A stretch of 64,000 nucleotides of DNA. It comes from Plasmopara viticola. Taxonomy: Eukaryota > Oomycota > Peronosporomycetes > Peronosporales > Peronosporaceae. The DNA lies in the NCBI GenBank assembly GCA_001695595.3, contig MBPM02000040.1:248001-312000 (forward strand). The letters are read 5' to 3'. Below are positions 23,401-33,734 of the stretch, in pieces. Position 1 is the first letter of the stretch, and every line of letters begins with the position of its first letter. Made by a program: the position numbers and the translations under genes. Under the pieces are notes generated by a model that saw nothing but the letters and a program-made list of their open reading frames with translations, was not told the origin of the DNA and made no database searches.

Positions 23401-24126
23401 ATACCGTCACCGCTGCAACGAGACTCGACTTTTTTGTCGTTACTAGCAGCTTTCGGCAACAAAATAGATGGAAGAGGATCCATTACACGACGTCGTGGAC
23501 GGATCCACCGCCTTCGACGCACATAGTCAGTTACGTTCGGTTCACTACGATCTTCACCGTTTTTAATCAAGAAATTAATCATCGTAAAATCCGGTGCATA
23601 CGTCCATCCATCGACATCGCATTTGCAAGAGGTTTTGTCGATGACCCAGTCCCCAGTCCAAAACCAATTTACAGGAAGTGAAGGCTCTACTTTTTCCCGA
23701 GTCTGGCTAGACGGTGAGCCATGCAGTCCGCTCCATCGATGCCGGTCCGTTAGAAGGAGGTGCCCTTTCGGTCAAATAACATTAACAAGCTTGATAGCAA
23801 TCTAAAAGCTACTGCAAAAGTGCACGCACCTGGTAAGGAGGAGCCCCACGAAAAGCTAAGATACGAGTAGCGCTGATGCTCATAAATGTCATCAATGGCT
23901 TCTTCGCCACTAAAATCGCGGACACCAAACTCGCGGTGCACCTGCTGTAAATATTCATCTTCCTTTCCCTAGCAACAACATTCTAGCAATAACACTGCAT
24001 ATCCAACTACAGCATCACACTGACTAGACACACCCTGTGGTGAGCCAATATCTCCTCAACGCAATCAACTTTGCGAGGATCGTGGGCCCAATAGAATGCA
24101 CGCAGTCGTGAGCACCAGCTTTCCAT
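20469..24126 (-). CDS. Dysferlin-domain (DysFN/DysFC) protein of 1175 residues
   Basis: Three exons on the minus strand: 24126-24034, 23968-23830 and 23764-20469; GT..AG introns and phases close at 3528 nt. Exon 1 encodes a LRAFYWAHDPRKVDCVEEIL helix pair followed by GKEDEYLQQV, a short motif common at the N-terminus of oomycete proteins. Residues about 56-170 form a peroxin/dysferlin domain: IYEHQRYSYL, LLLTDRHRWS, WFWTGDWVID, DVDGWTYAPDF, then TDYVRRRRWIRPRR, with the aromatic and arginine pattern of DysFN/DysFC. The remaining 1000 residues have a coiled coil (about 235-300) and a long alpha/beta region with no family I recognise. Such proteins usually act at membranes (peroxisome shape, membrane repair, lysosome). 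No membrane segment is obvious. The gene is head-to-head with glutathione synthetase, about 310 bp apart. Confidence 0.8.
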
Positions 24127-24414
24127 CTGCTTATCGTGAAAAGCTGCACTAAATCCAGTTAATGGATAGGTTACAAAACAGCAGCAGCAATGTTTCTAAA
24201 TTAAACAATAATTGATCCACGTCGTACCTTCAGCAAGAGAATGTCTCTATTAACGGTTCTGTAATCAATGCCGCCTCCAGTTGATCAAAAATGTAAGGTA
24301 GCGTCAAAGCTTATGTATTCATTGTTTAATTTGCGGCCGTTGCAGCGATGGTAAATGTAAATTTATATTCGTATACTATTTAAGCCTACTCGATAGTGTA
24401 TCCACTCCCATTGT

Positions 24415-24428
24415 CGCATTTCACATTT
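24415..24428 (+). promoter_or_regulatory. Oomycete initiator-like (Inr) element before glutathione synthetase
   Basis: GCATTTCACATTTC sits about 12-25 bases before the ATG and fits the oomycete core-promoter initiator (TCATTYYNCAWTTT type) apart from its first base. It implies a very short 5' leader, which is normal in oomycetes. I did not find an equally good match before the other genes. Confidence 0.5.
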
Positions 24429-24439
24429 CTAGTCGACGG

Positions 24440-26119
24440 ATGGCTGATCTCGTGGCCGCAGTCAACGCGAGGCCGCATGCAGCCGAGGCTGAAGGAAGCG
24501 GCGTTGTACTCGGACTTGACGACGCACAGCTAGCAGAATTGAAGGATCAGGCAATTGCGTATGCAGCTTCTCACGGTCTGCTTGTAGGATGGCGCGACCC
24601 GAGCAAGCCCACAGACGCCACGCCTGCCTTCACGCACATCCCAATGTGCTTGCTACCTGTTCAATTTCCCAGAGCTCACTTTGAACACGGCGTCAAGCTG
24701 TCATCCATTTATGGACGCCTCGTTGACTGCGTAAGTCGCGATATTGACTGGCTTCATCATTGCGTGCAGAGCGTCGTCGCCGAAGACGCGTTTACTGCGC
24801 GGCTGCTAGAGCTCTCCAGGTTTGTGCATCAAGAAGGCGTGCAACAAAAGGCTTATTTGGGTATTCATCGCTCGGATTACATGCTACATGAGCCTCAAAA
24901 AGACGTCGCTGATGACTCACAGCGTCTGCTTCAGGTGGAGCTGAATACCATTTCGTCCTCTTTTGCCTCTATCAGCTCACTCGTCTCGGGCATGCACAGG
25001 TCCATCTGCACTTGATAGAATTCTGCTGTATAAGGGTTTGATATTGATTGTACGGTCACTGTTGATAGTTTCCTGATCAACAGACTAGGAGCAGCGATTC
25101 CAGCGTTAGAAAAGTATTATGGCATCCCATCGTCCGAGTATCACTACGGACTGCCCCAGAACGACGCAATTAAAGAGCTGCCGAACGCTCTAGCGGTTGC
25201 CCACAAGCATTACGGCGTTGACGAGTGCGTTTTTTTAAGATAGTTGGCCATGACACTTTGTCCTAATATCGAGTGTTTTCATGTACTTGACAGCGCTATC
25301 GTCATGTTTGTAGTACAAGTGAATGAAGTAAACGCCATTGATCAGCGCTGGATCGAGTATAATTTGTGGGAAGACTATAACATTCGGGTAATACGCCGCA
25401 CGTTGGCTGAAGTGAATGCGCGTGGTAAGCTTGTGGAACGTGATGGCAAGCGCACACTCGTGCTTGATGAGTGTGAAGTGGCTGTCGCATACTTCCGCTC
25501 TGCTTACACGCCGAGTGACTATCCTACTGAGCACGAGTGGGCTGCTCGCACTTTAATTGAGCGCTCGTACGCCATCAAATGTCCGTCAATTGCCTATCAC
25601 TTGGCTGGCACCAAGAAGGTGCAACAGATGCTAGCACAGCCCGCGGTGCTGCGTCGCTTTGTGTCAGAAGAAGAGGCCGCGGAGTTAGAGACGTCGTTTG
25701 CTGGACTTTACGGGCTGGAACAGAATTCGGCGACTATTGAAAATGTCAAGAAGATGGCACTTGCTAACCCCCACGGTTACGTGCTTAAGCCACAACGTGA
25801 GGGTGGTGGGAACAATTTGTATGGCGATGAGATTGCTACGGCGATGAAAGAAATGAGTTTGGCTGAACTCGAGTCGTACATCTTGATGGAACGAATCTTC
25901 CCTAAAGAGAACGCTGCCGTTCTCCTGCGCAACAGTCGCACGTCAAGTGGCTTTACAATAAGCGAGCTTGGTATGTTCATTACGAGTCTGTTTGACGGCG
26001 AGGGCAAGGAGATTTTGAACAAGCACGCCGGTCATCTGCTTCGCACGAAACTCTCGAGTACTGATGAAGGTGGCGTGGCGACAGGGTTTTCCGTCGTGAG
26101 CAGCCCACTCCTTATTTAA
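24440..26119 (+). CDS. GSS: Glutathione synthetase (eukaryotic type), three exons
   Basis: Exons 24440-24999, 25069-25224 and 25294-26119; phases close, 1542 nt, 513 residues. It joins glycine to gamma-glutamylcysteine using ATP, the last step of glutathione synthesis, in the cytosol. Family signatures are present in order: VELNTISSSF near residue 165, NEVNAIDQRWIEYNLW (substrate and lid contacts), KCPSIAYHLAGTKKVQQML, the glycine-rich ATP loop LKPQREGGGNNLYGDEI, and the C-terminal RTKLSSTDEGGVATGFSVV that closes the active site. Length matches the usual 470-520. The 5' intron donor is GTCCAT, weaker than the others. The gene shares an upstream region with the dysferlin-domain gene. Intact and probably functional. 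Confidence 0.95.
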
Positions 26120-26427
26120 TAATGCTGGGCAAAGCGTTAATAAAATAATGTTTAAGGCAAACGCTGATATAGGTGTAGAGCTGAAAAATGCACAATTGAG
26201 GCATAGAATGAGCTTTTAAGCGCGTACGATCCGCTAAAGGACAAAACTGCCCCACATTGTGTTTATCACGATAAAAAGCCGCAAAAGTCTTCGTTGAAGA
26301 AGAATATCATTCTAGAGGGCAAACTAGTTATTATTGACCACAATGGCTAGAAGTGCTGAAGATCTCAAAAATAGTTATAATACAAAGATAAAACACGTGC
26401 AAGACTGTTCAATCATTGACCAAGATC
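26120..26427. other. Intergenic
   Basis: No gene seen; A/T-rich with a probable 3' untranslated end of glutathione synthetase. Confidence 0.5.
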
Positions 26428-27174
26428 ATGAACTCTGTCGTCGTCAATGGCGAAATTATAGGCGAACCCGAAGTTGGGCAGAAGGGAAAAATGCTCAATT
26501 CAAAAGCTCGTGTACCTCGACTAGAGTCGGCGACTCGTGATGCTGACACACCCGCTCGCAGACTTCTTCTTGGCTCAGCCCGCGATCGATGGCTGGGCAC
26601 GGCGTACGAAATGAAACATCTGATGAGAATTCGGCCACATGCTGACGGATTTCGCCAAGTCAACGTGGGAAAGCGCTTTGTTGCAATCTCTTCGCCCGAG
26701 TCTTCGGAATTTGAGGAAGAAAAAAGTGCTGCAAAATCGAACGACAAATTGTTGCCAGTGTTTTTTCGAAATGATCGTGTCTTATTCAAGGCCAAGCGAC
26801 GTTGGTTAAGAGGGACAGTTCGACGCCGCATTGCAACGTCAAATTTCTATTGTATTCGCACCGACACTGGAAATTTATTTGACGCCGTTCTAGCGTCCAA
26901 GATAGAGTTACTAGATGAGGAAGAGATGCCGTACTATCACTTTACAAGAGGAGACCGAGTATTGTGGGTCCCGAACGCTGACGAGGAAACAAGATGGAAA
27001 CGACGGCAAAGCAACAAACACGACAAAGAATTGACGTATAAGGCCAAGATCATACGGGTGTGTTCATTAGACCGATTTGATCTGGTGCTACGCACTAGTC
27101 GAGTCGTTAAGAAGGTGTCTTATGAGCAGATTCGTCCTTGTGCTGAGTCTGATCAAGTAACTCCGACTACATAA
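26428..27174 (+). CDS. Unknown protein with two Tudor/Agenet-like barrel segments
   Basis: The open frame starts a little earlier on TTG, but the first ATG is at 26428, giving 248 residues. A basic N-terminus (to about residue 85) and an acidic serine patch are followed by two similar segments: NDRVLFKAKRRWLRGTVRR (about 115) and GDRVLWVP plus KAKIIRVCSLDRFDLVLR (about 175-225). Each has the pattern of a small beta-barrel that begins with a G/N-D-R-V-L strand, as in Tudor or Agenet domains that bind methylated tails or RNA. No other domain. This is a structural guess from pattern, not a family match. Confidence 0.6.
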   Translation: MNSVVVNGEIIGEPEVGQKGKMLNSKARVPRLESATRDADTPARRLLLGSARDRWLGTAYEMKHLMRIRPHADGFRQVNVGKRFVAISSPESSEFEEEKSAAKSNDKLLPVFFRNDRVLFKAKRRWLRGTVRRRIATSNFYCIRTDTGNLFDAVLASKIELLDEEEMPYYHFTRGDRVLWVPNADEETRWKRRQSNKHDKELTYKAKIIRVCSLDRFDLVLRTSRVVKKVSYEQIRPCAESDQVTPTT

Positions 27175-27968
27175 ATGCGTCGACGATGCCAGAGCTTAAT
27201 TGGTGTAGTTTTCTATTTGCAAGAGGATAAATACTGTCCTATTAAAAATGTAAGCGGATCGTGCTTCCTTCAAGTGCTACCACAGTAATGGGTCACGGGC
27301 TCAGCATATTGCGCGGATGGACAATTTCACCGCGCGGCACGGACCATAGCAACAACATCGCATTAGTGCGGACTTTGAAAGACCGTAAGGTAGGCGCTAT
27401 AACTTAAAAGCAATATGTTTTTTAACGCTTAGATGAAAACCCCGCCATTTGGTCACCAACTTGAACTTTCAGCCGCTTCGCTTTAATAAAAGAAAGCAGC
27501 TCATCCGAAGAACGGAATCCTCCACTTGGTTCCGGACTTTCTCGTCGCGAGTGGTGCGTGTTTGATGCGAGGGGTCATGAATTGCCATTTCGCCGTCAAA
27601 TCTGGCGACGTACGTGGACCAGATGACCACTACATCTTGAGCCGAGCCGGGACAGAGCAGTTCCATGGCACTTTGGCGTATCATCCCGCATGTTCGCCGG
27701 ACATCTCTATCAACTCGGCGTGCAAAACTGCGCTGAAATGTGTTTTCCAAGGCGATGCGAAAGAAGTGGATCAAGTCGTTGGGGAAATCGTGGGGAAGGG
27801 GGAGCTCGGACCTCCGATGCCACCTGTCAACGGTCCGATCTCTGAACACCCATAAAAGACGAACACGACCTCAAGGAAGTTTATGTGTAACAACGTGAAC
27901 ACCCTTATGCGCTCTTCAGTGTGCCCAGTGTAAGCGATTCACCAAAGTGGCTTCAATACGATTCGCGT
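27175..27968. other. Uncertain coding region, opposing ORFs
   Basis: Two overlapping ORFs compete: plus strand 27526-27855 (109 codons, TTG first codon, ending VNGPISEHP) and minus strand 27849-27469 (126 codons). A possible spliced plus-strand gene begins at the ATG at 27288 (MGHGLSILRGWTI), donor CGTAAG/GTAGGC, acceptor near 27470, giving a basic protein of about 65 residues. Neither arrangement matches a family I know. The minus-strand ORF could be an eroded continuation of the CRN gene next to it. Confidence 0.3.
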
Positions 27969-28886
27969 TTAACCGGCACATTTCAGACCTAGCTGCGCTC
28001 CATTGCGAGATAGCCGCGAGTCAAACCACTTGCTGAATCCAAGATCGCATTTCAAGTCCAAAAAGAATCGATATAAGAGTCGCCACGAAAAAGACGCTTC
28101 GATTGGCATCGATCGCTCGACTGGTTGGGAATTATATCCGTTTAAGTACGGAACATCCACACGGGCAACGTGATTGAAGTCCAACTTCATCCAATCTAAA
28201 ATCGTGCCGCCTTCTTCTAGCATACGCGTTTTCCTTAGACCAGAAATACCAGAACAAACAGGCATTGCCACTTGATTGCGATTAGATGCGGTACTTTTCG
28301 CGTGTGCGATGATCTTCTTAAAGCACTCGGATGCTTTTTCGATCGCTTACTCCCGCCCAGCCAAGCGAAACTCTAAGCTTTCTTGATACAAAATGTGTGG
28401 CCTTGACACAAATGCCTCCTTGTTGGTCATTTCGCCTTCCAAGAATGCGAGGAGATGGTCACACGAATGCAGGTCCACTGTGGGACCAATCGGTACTGAA
28501 ACCGGAATTCTCAGAGAACCAGTCACATATTGGGGTGGAACCTCTACCAACACATGCACAGGGCCACTTCCTGCTGCAACTTGCTGTTCATCAATTAAGT
28601 GCCGCACATCTTTCTCCGAAAGGCCGACTACATTAATTTTCGCCCGCGCAGCTTTCAAATGTGTCAGAACACTGGTGTCACTCACACCGTTGACCTCATT
28701 TTCAGTCAGCCATGTGACGCTCTTCTTGGCCAAGTACAACTGCAGTTTATCGGCATCGCACGTAATTGTGCGAAATTTCTCTTTCTTAATGGCTTTCTTC
28801 AAATCATCAACCGACTGGACAACATTAACATCCACGGGGAACGCGCTTCGTGCCGCTCCAACCACCACACAGAACAGCCTCACCAT
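27969..28886 (-). pseudogene. Crinkler (CRN) family effector gene, broken
   Basis: On the minus strand the ATG at 28886 begins MVRLFCVVVGAARSAFPVDV, the standard start of CRN proteins, and LQLYLAKK lies at about residue 48, the LxLFLAK host-translocation motif in its LYLAK form. The frame meets a TAA at 28347-28349. The same frame continues uninterrupted to 27969 and there reads CSGISGLRKTRM, a P-loop like the CRN-linked NTPase, then IEASFSWRLLYRFFLD. Two faults are visible: the in-frame stop, and an arginine where the P-loop normally has glycine (GISGLRKT). The NTPase is also cut short. CRN proteins are secreted by the pathogen and many act in the plant nucleus; this copy is probably not expressed as a full protein. 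A short LYLAK-only product of 179 residues is possible. Confidence 0.8.
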
Positions 28887-29066
28887 CCTTCCTTTTGGTT
28901 TCTGACTGAAGGATACAGCTTACACCTCACTTTCAGGGTTTAGAATTTAATAAAATCAACCTCATCTCAGGTTGAAGCTTCGGCTCCAAAACCCGATTCC
29001 AATACGATAACGTTATTCTTAGAATAAGTTTTGCGAATCCTTTTAAGAGGTCGCTTCACATCCTAA

Positions 29067-31791
29067 ATGGAACGAAGCACTGCCGGTGAGCGAAGTTGGC
29101 AGCTTGGACTGCGTCGAGAGACGCAAAGCTTAACTTTTTTCAAATTTCCGTTGAAGATGTCAAAGCTCAAAAAGTCGACAGGTGAACGCAAAAAAGATAT
29201 TAGCGCTTGCAAGACCAGTCCATCAGCGGTGACTGCAGCATTGCAAGCGTATCTGTTAAACGATGTCGATGCAAAAAACAGTAATCTCGATTTGTTTTTG
29301 GCATCAGTAAACAATCATAACTCAGAAAATAACGTATCACTAGATGAAAGGCGGCTGAGCAATATAAGCACCAACATCCGACAGAGCGATACAAAGCGTC
29401 TGGAAATTACAACGCCAACTCAACCTCATGTATTGATTAATACGAATAAAGAGGATGATGTTGCTCCACCAGCTACTATACCTTCTTTACAAGTCGAAAG
29501 CCCATTGTCACGATTTCGGAAACAGGTTCGATTTAGAAAAAAAAAATTGCAATGTTTTTGACTAACTCAAAAGGCTGGCGCAGATCAAACACTGTCACAC
29601 GCTGCCAGACCAAAATCGTGTTCGTTTGCCATCCGCTAGGATGTTTCAAAGTGATGCCTTCAATTCCTGTGCAGCTGGACCATCACATAAATTGGCTCAA
29701 TCTCTTCATCATAAAATTATTGAGGCCAAAAGTTTGCAATTGGCAAAGGAGACTTGCAGTAAATCGGAAAGTTCGAAGAAGACAATACCAGCCTTGGTCG
29801 ATTTAACCTTCACGCACAGGTCTCAGGCGAATGCAAGGGCCACGTCGAATTTGCCGTTATCATCCGAAGCTCAAACTGTTTCTACTCCATTAGAAGGCTT
29901 AGAGGCTATTGTACCAGTTCCACATACAAAGCCAGTCATGCCCACTCTTCCACCGTTATCATCTTCTCCATCGGTAAGACGAATGAAAACGCAAGAAAAG
30001 GGAGATACCATTGCTCTAATAGCAAGAAACGCAACACCACAAATGAGTGAATCAAGTCGTATCGATGCGATAGACACCGCAAATGCTGCTCGGTCCATCC
30101 AGCTCATGTGGCGAGAAAAGCTGCGTAAATGCGAAAAGTACGAACATACTCATGTGAGGCGTAACACAAACTTGCACTTGAATAAAGTGAACGCTTTGTT
30201 TTGTGCAGCAAACGCGACAGCGATGACGCCGCGGCAAACGAACGAAGTGATATCACAAGATGCTAACACCGAGTACATGGTCAAAAGTTCATGGGTTCGT
30301 GACTTCAAAGGTGATGTCACAGCTCCATTAACAGCGTCTCCTATGTCGAGGCGCGTTACTTATTGCCCGTGGATTGATCATGAATTGATTTTTCTTGAAG
30401 AAGGACGGTGTATGGGAGAGATTTATAGTTCAGTACAAAATAGTTTCTGTGAGGATCAAGACGAACTTCTGTGGAAACGTCCTCAGCAAGTCATTCAACA
30501 AGTAGAATACAGACGCATTTCGAAAATTCAAAAAATGGAACAGCTCGGCCGCAACGGCAATGATCAAAGGATGCTGAATGTTGATAGCAACTACAGGGCT
30601 TTAGAATCAAACGTAAGCAGCTTAAAAGGAGGGACGTCGACCAGCTTATTGTCATTTGTTGAGAATCCGAGTGCAGCGACACCTTCTCTTGGCTTACAGA
30701 AGTCTCTGCGAAAGCAAAAACTGCCACGTGTTTCACTTCCAAGTCACAAATGGGGATGCCACAAAAGTAGCACTCGCACGAAAAAAACAACAAAAACACG
30801 TCGAAAGAAAACAATCAGTAAGAGAAGCAATGAGAAGGCAGCAATACGTGGTAGCCTTCAACTTAACGATAATTTAGATCGTAGAGAACGTAGACGAAGT
30901 GACGATACGCCTGGCATTGAAATCGTAGCACGAGATTGTCGAACCATGGAGCAAAATGTGACGGTTGATACTGCATTAAACCCGGATGTGTTAAATCAAT
31001 TCAAGGTTTTCTCCAATTTCAATCAGCCATTAAATGACGATACAAAGCAATCACGAAATGATTTGATCAGTGTGGGTGACTTTGCTTTCGCGAGAAATGG
31101 GCTTGATGTCCATCATCTATGTCATACTGCGAGCGACACAATTGAGATCGAACAAAACAAATCCATTCCCTTAACATTATCAGCGCTTCCAGCGTACCAA
31201 GATCAAGTTCTGGGTAAGTTGGATTTCCAAGTATTAAAACCAAGGCGAGAACCCACGATGTTTGCAGAGACTTCAAGAGCCGAAGGGGGTAGCGACAAAG
31301 GCACGACAGACAGATGTTACAGCGAAGTTCCAGCGTTTAAAGATGATGGAAATTGTAGTAACGAGTCAAGCGATAAGCTTCATTGTAAATTGTCGTTGGC
31401 TTGGAAGGAACTCTTGAAATACAGCGACGAAAGCTCTTTGAGCCCCATCAGAGATAATGTCTCACTCAAGTCATATGCTTTGCATGAGGCAATAAGTATA
31501 TCGCCTCGACACTCAACGGATTCGATGCGGGCATTAGCATGTACTAAATATTCGGTCGACGGGACAAAATTCCAAAATTACGGAGAAGACGGCAACACCC
31601 AGCTGCTTCAAACAGGCCCATCTTCGCAGTCTTCTCCTTCGGCGGCGCTGTCCTCCGGCCATTGTTCGATAGAAAAGGAACGGACCGAGTTTCAAAGCGT
31701 GTTGAACGATTTCAAATGCTGCTTGCAGCCATTATTGCCTTGTCCGAGCAAATTGTCATTGTCACCATCGATCTCGTTGAAGTTGAAGTGA
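29067..31791 (+). CDS. IQ-motif-containing protein of unknown function, two exons
   Basis: Exon 1 is 29067-29525. The intron has a GTTCGA donor, a good GACTAAC branch point and a GCGCAG acceptor. Exon 2 is 29584-31791. Phases close at 2667 nt, 888 residues. A second possible start is the ATG at 29157. Most of the protein is low-complexity and charged. Near residue 320 it has AARSIQLMWREKLRK, a calmodulin-binding IQ motif (IQxxxR), and a basic run (TKKTTKTRRKKTISK) near residue 540. No catalytic or membrane domain is visible. A scaffold or cytoskeletal protein that binds calmodulin is the likeliest reading. Confidence 0.7.
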
Positions 31792-32079
31792 GAAAAAACT
31801 TTTTCTGACTGAGATTGTTGACGAAATTGATTGGCGCATTCTTTCTGATAAAACAGATACAAAGTCCCAGGGTCCCATTTTATTTGCACATGAATGGTGA
31901 CATCACGTCCACCCGTTCCCTAAGCAAACCATGTGTTTTCACGGAGATAATTCTAGTACCGGTAAAAGCCTTTAAATAAAAAGCTGAAACGACACGTTTA
32001 CAGTCTACCTACTGTTCTAATCGGTAAGGAATTTAATCGAGCAGTTCTTAACTGGCCGCAACACGGTGAAAGCGCATTC
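31792..32079. other. Intergenic before CBS
   Basis: About 290 bases; no gene, repeat or clear promoter element recognised. Confidence 0.5.
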
Positions 32080-33621
32080 ATGCCTTCCCACTCGGGTCTT
32101 CAGGTATCGCTGTCCGCTGAATGCTCGTCACCCGCATCATGTTTTGTACAACAGCCACATGTGCACCGTCCTCGTCAATTGGAGCCTAAGATTCTCGACT
32201 CGATCCTAGACCACGTGGGTAATACGCCACTTGTACGGCTTAACTCGATCGCGAAAAGGGCGTCACTCGAGTGCGAACTCCTGGCCAAGTGCGAATTTTT
32301 CAATGCTGGAGGATCCGTTAAAGACCGTATTGGAAAGCGCATGATTGAGGACGCCATGGCGTCGGGTCGCATTAAACCTGGTGATACGCTTATCGAGCCG
32401 ACGTCAGGCAACACGGGGATCGGTTTAGCCCTTGCTGCTGCGCTCTACGGCTTTCGCATCATTATCACGCTGCCGGAGAAAATGTCGCTTGAGAAAGTCG
32501 ATGTTCTTAAAGCTCTGGGCGCCGAGATTATTCGTACACCCACTGAAGCGGCATGGGACTCACCCGAGTCGCACATTGGCGTGGCGAAGCGTCTGGTAAA
32601 GGAAATCCCAAATGCCCATATTCTTGATCAGTATAGTAATCCATCCAATCCTTTGGCTCATTACGATGGTACAGCTGAAGAGATCCTTGAAGCCTGCGAC
32701 GGACGTGTCGATATGGTGGTCATGGGTGCTGGCACAGGCGGTACCTTGTCGGGAACGGCGCGTAAAATTAAAGAAAAGTGCCCGAAGTGTATAATCGTGG
32801 GCGCTGACCCTATTGGCTCTATTCTCGCCGAACCGGATCATCTTAATGATGAAGGCCGCCTTAAACCCTACCAGGTTGAAGGTATTGGCTACGACTTTAT
32901 CCCTCAAGTACTGGATCGCTCACTCGTGGATTGCTGGATCAAGACGGGCGATCAAGAGTCCTTCCTCTTATCACGTCGCCTTATTCGTGAAGAAGGATTG
33001 CTCTGTGGTGGATCGTGCGGTTCTGCCGTCGCTGCGGCACTCAGGGCAGCCAAAGATCTCAAGGCCGGCCAACGGTGCGTCGTCGTGCTACCTGACTCGA
33101 CTCGTAACTACATGTCTAAGTTTTTGTCGGACGACTGGATGTTTGAGCACAATTATGTGACGGACATGTCAAAAAACGTACTAAGTTCTACGTGGTGGGC
33201 CAAGAAGAACGTGTCGGAATTGCTGCTGCAGGCGCCCGTGACCATCACACCTGACTTGACGTGTAAAGAAGCTGTGGATATCTTAAAAAAAGAGGGATTT
33301 GATAATCTGCCGGTAGTGGCCGACGACAATTCGATTGTTGGCGTCGTAACGGAAGGAAATCTCATTGCACAGCTCATGCCTGGCCGTGTCCACCCGACAG
33401 ATACAGTGGAGAAGGCTATGTTTAAGCGATTTAAGCAGATTAACCCACAAACGTCATTGTATGAGTTGAGTCGCATCTTTGACCGCGACCACTTTGCGCT
33501 CGTCGTCACAGAGCAGAAGCGGATTCGCAAGGGCGGCGAGACTGAGATCAAGTCGGTAATTTTCGGTGTCGTTACGCGCATCGATTTGCTCACGTACATT
33601 ACACGCCACAGCGAACACTAA
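32080..33621 (+). CDS. CBS: Cystathionine beta-synthase (arm A, intact)
   Basis: A single exon of 513 residues. It condenses serine and homocysteine to cystathionine using pyridoxal phosphate (PLP), in the cytosol. The N-terminal part to about residue 30 is poorly conserved. GNTPLVRLNS at 47-56 begins the fold-type II catalytic core. The PLP-binding lysine is K81 in GGSVKDRI. TSGNTG follows at 108-113 and the phosphate-binding loop GAGTGGTLSG at 216-225. A tandem pair of CBS (Bateman) domains fills the last 130 residues, containing VVADDNSIVGVVTEGNLIAQLM and ending VIFGVVTRIDLLTYI. No heme-binding site is evident. Nearly the whole gene recurs in broken form in arm B. VPS33 follows downstream on the same strand with a gap of about 110 bp. 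Confidence 0.95.
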   Translation: MPSHSGLQVSLSAECSSPASCFVQQPHVHRPRQLEPKILDSILDHVGNTPLVRLNSIAKRASLECELLAKCEFFNAGGSVKDRIGKRMIEDAMASGRIKPGDTLIEPTSGNTGIGLALAAALYGFRIIITLPEKMSLEKVDVLKALGAEIIRTPTEAAWDSPESHIGVAKRLVKEIPNAHILDQYSNPSNPLAHYDGTAEEILEACDGRVDMVVMGAGTGGTLSGTARKIKEKCPKCIIVGADPIGSILAEPDHLNDEGRLKPYQVEGIGYDFIPQVLDRSLVDCWIKTGDQESFLLSRRLIREEGLLCGGSCGSAVAAALRAAKDLKAGQRCVVVLPDSTRNYMSKFLSDDWMFEHNYVTDMSKNVLSSTWWAKKNVSELLLQAPVTITPDLTCKEAVDILKKEGFDNLPVVADDNSIVGVVTEGNLIAQLMPGRVHPTDTVEKAMFKRFKQINPQTSLYELSRIFDRDHFALVVTEQKRIRKGGETEIKSVIFGVVTRIDLLTYITRHSEH

Positions 33622-33734
33622 AACAATAACTCTTTTGTCTTGTAGCTAGCCATTATGAGCTTATAATCAATTCGTACTACCTCATTTAAGATTGGAAATC
33701 TTTGGCGTCTCTTCCTGGTGTGAGTCGATTAATA

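Noticed and set aside
32080..32170. Heme-binding CxxH-like sites at the N-terminus of CBS
   Set aside because: A Cys and His residues are present, but spacing and context do not match the animal heme domain.
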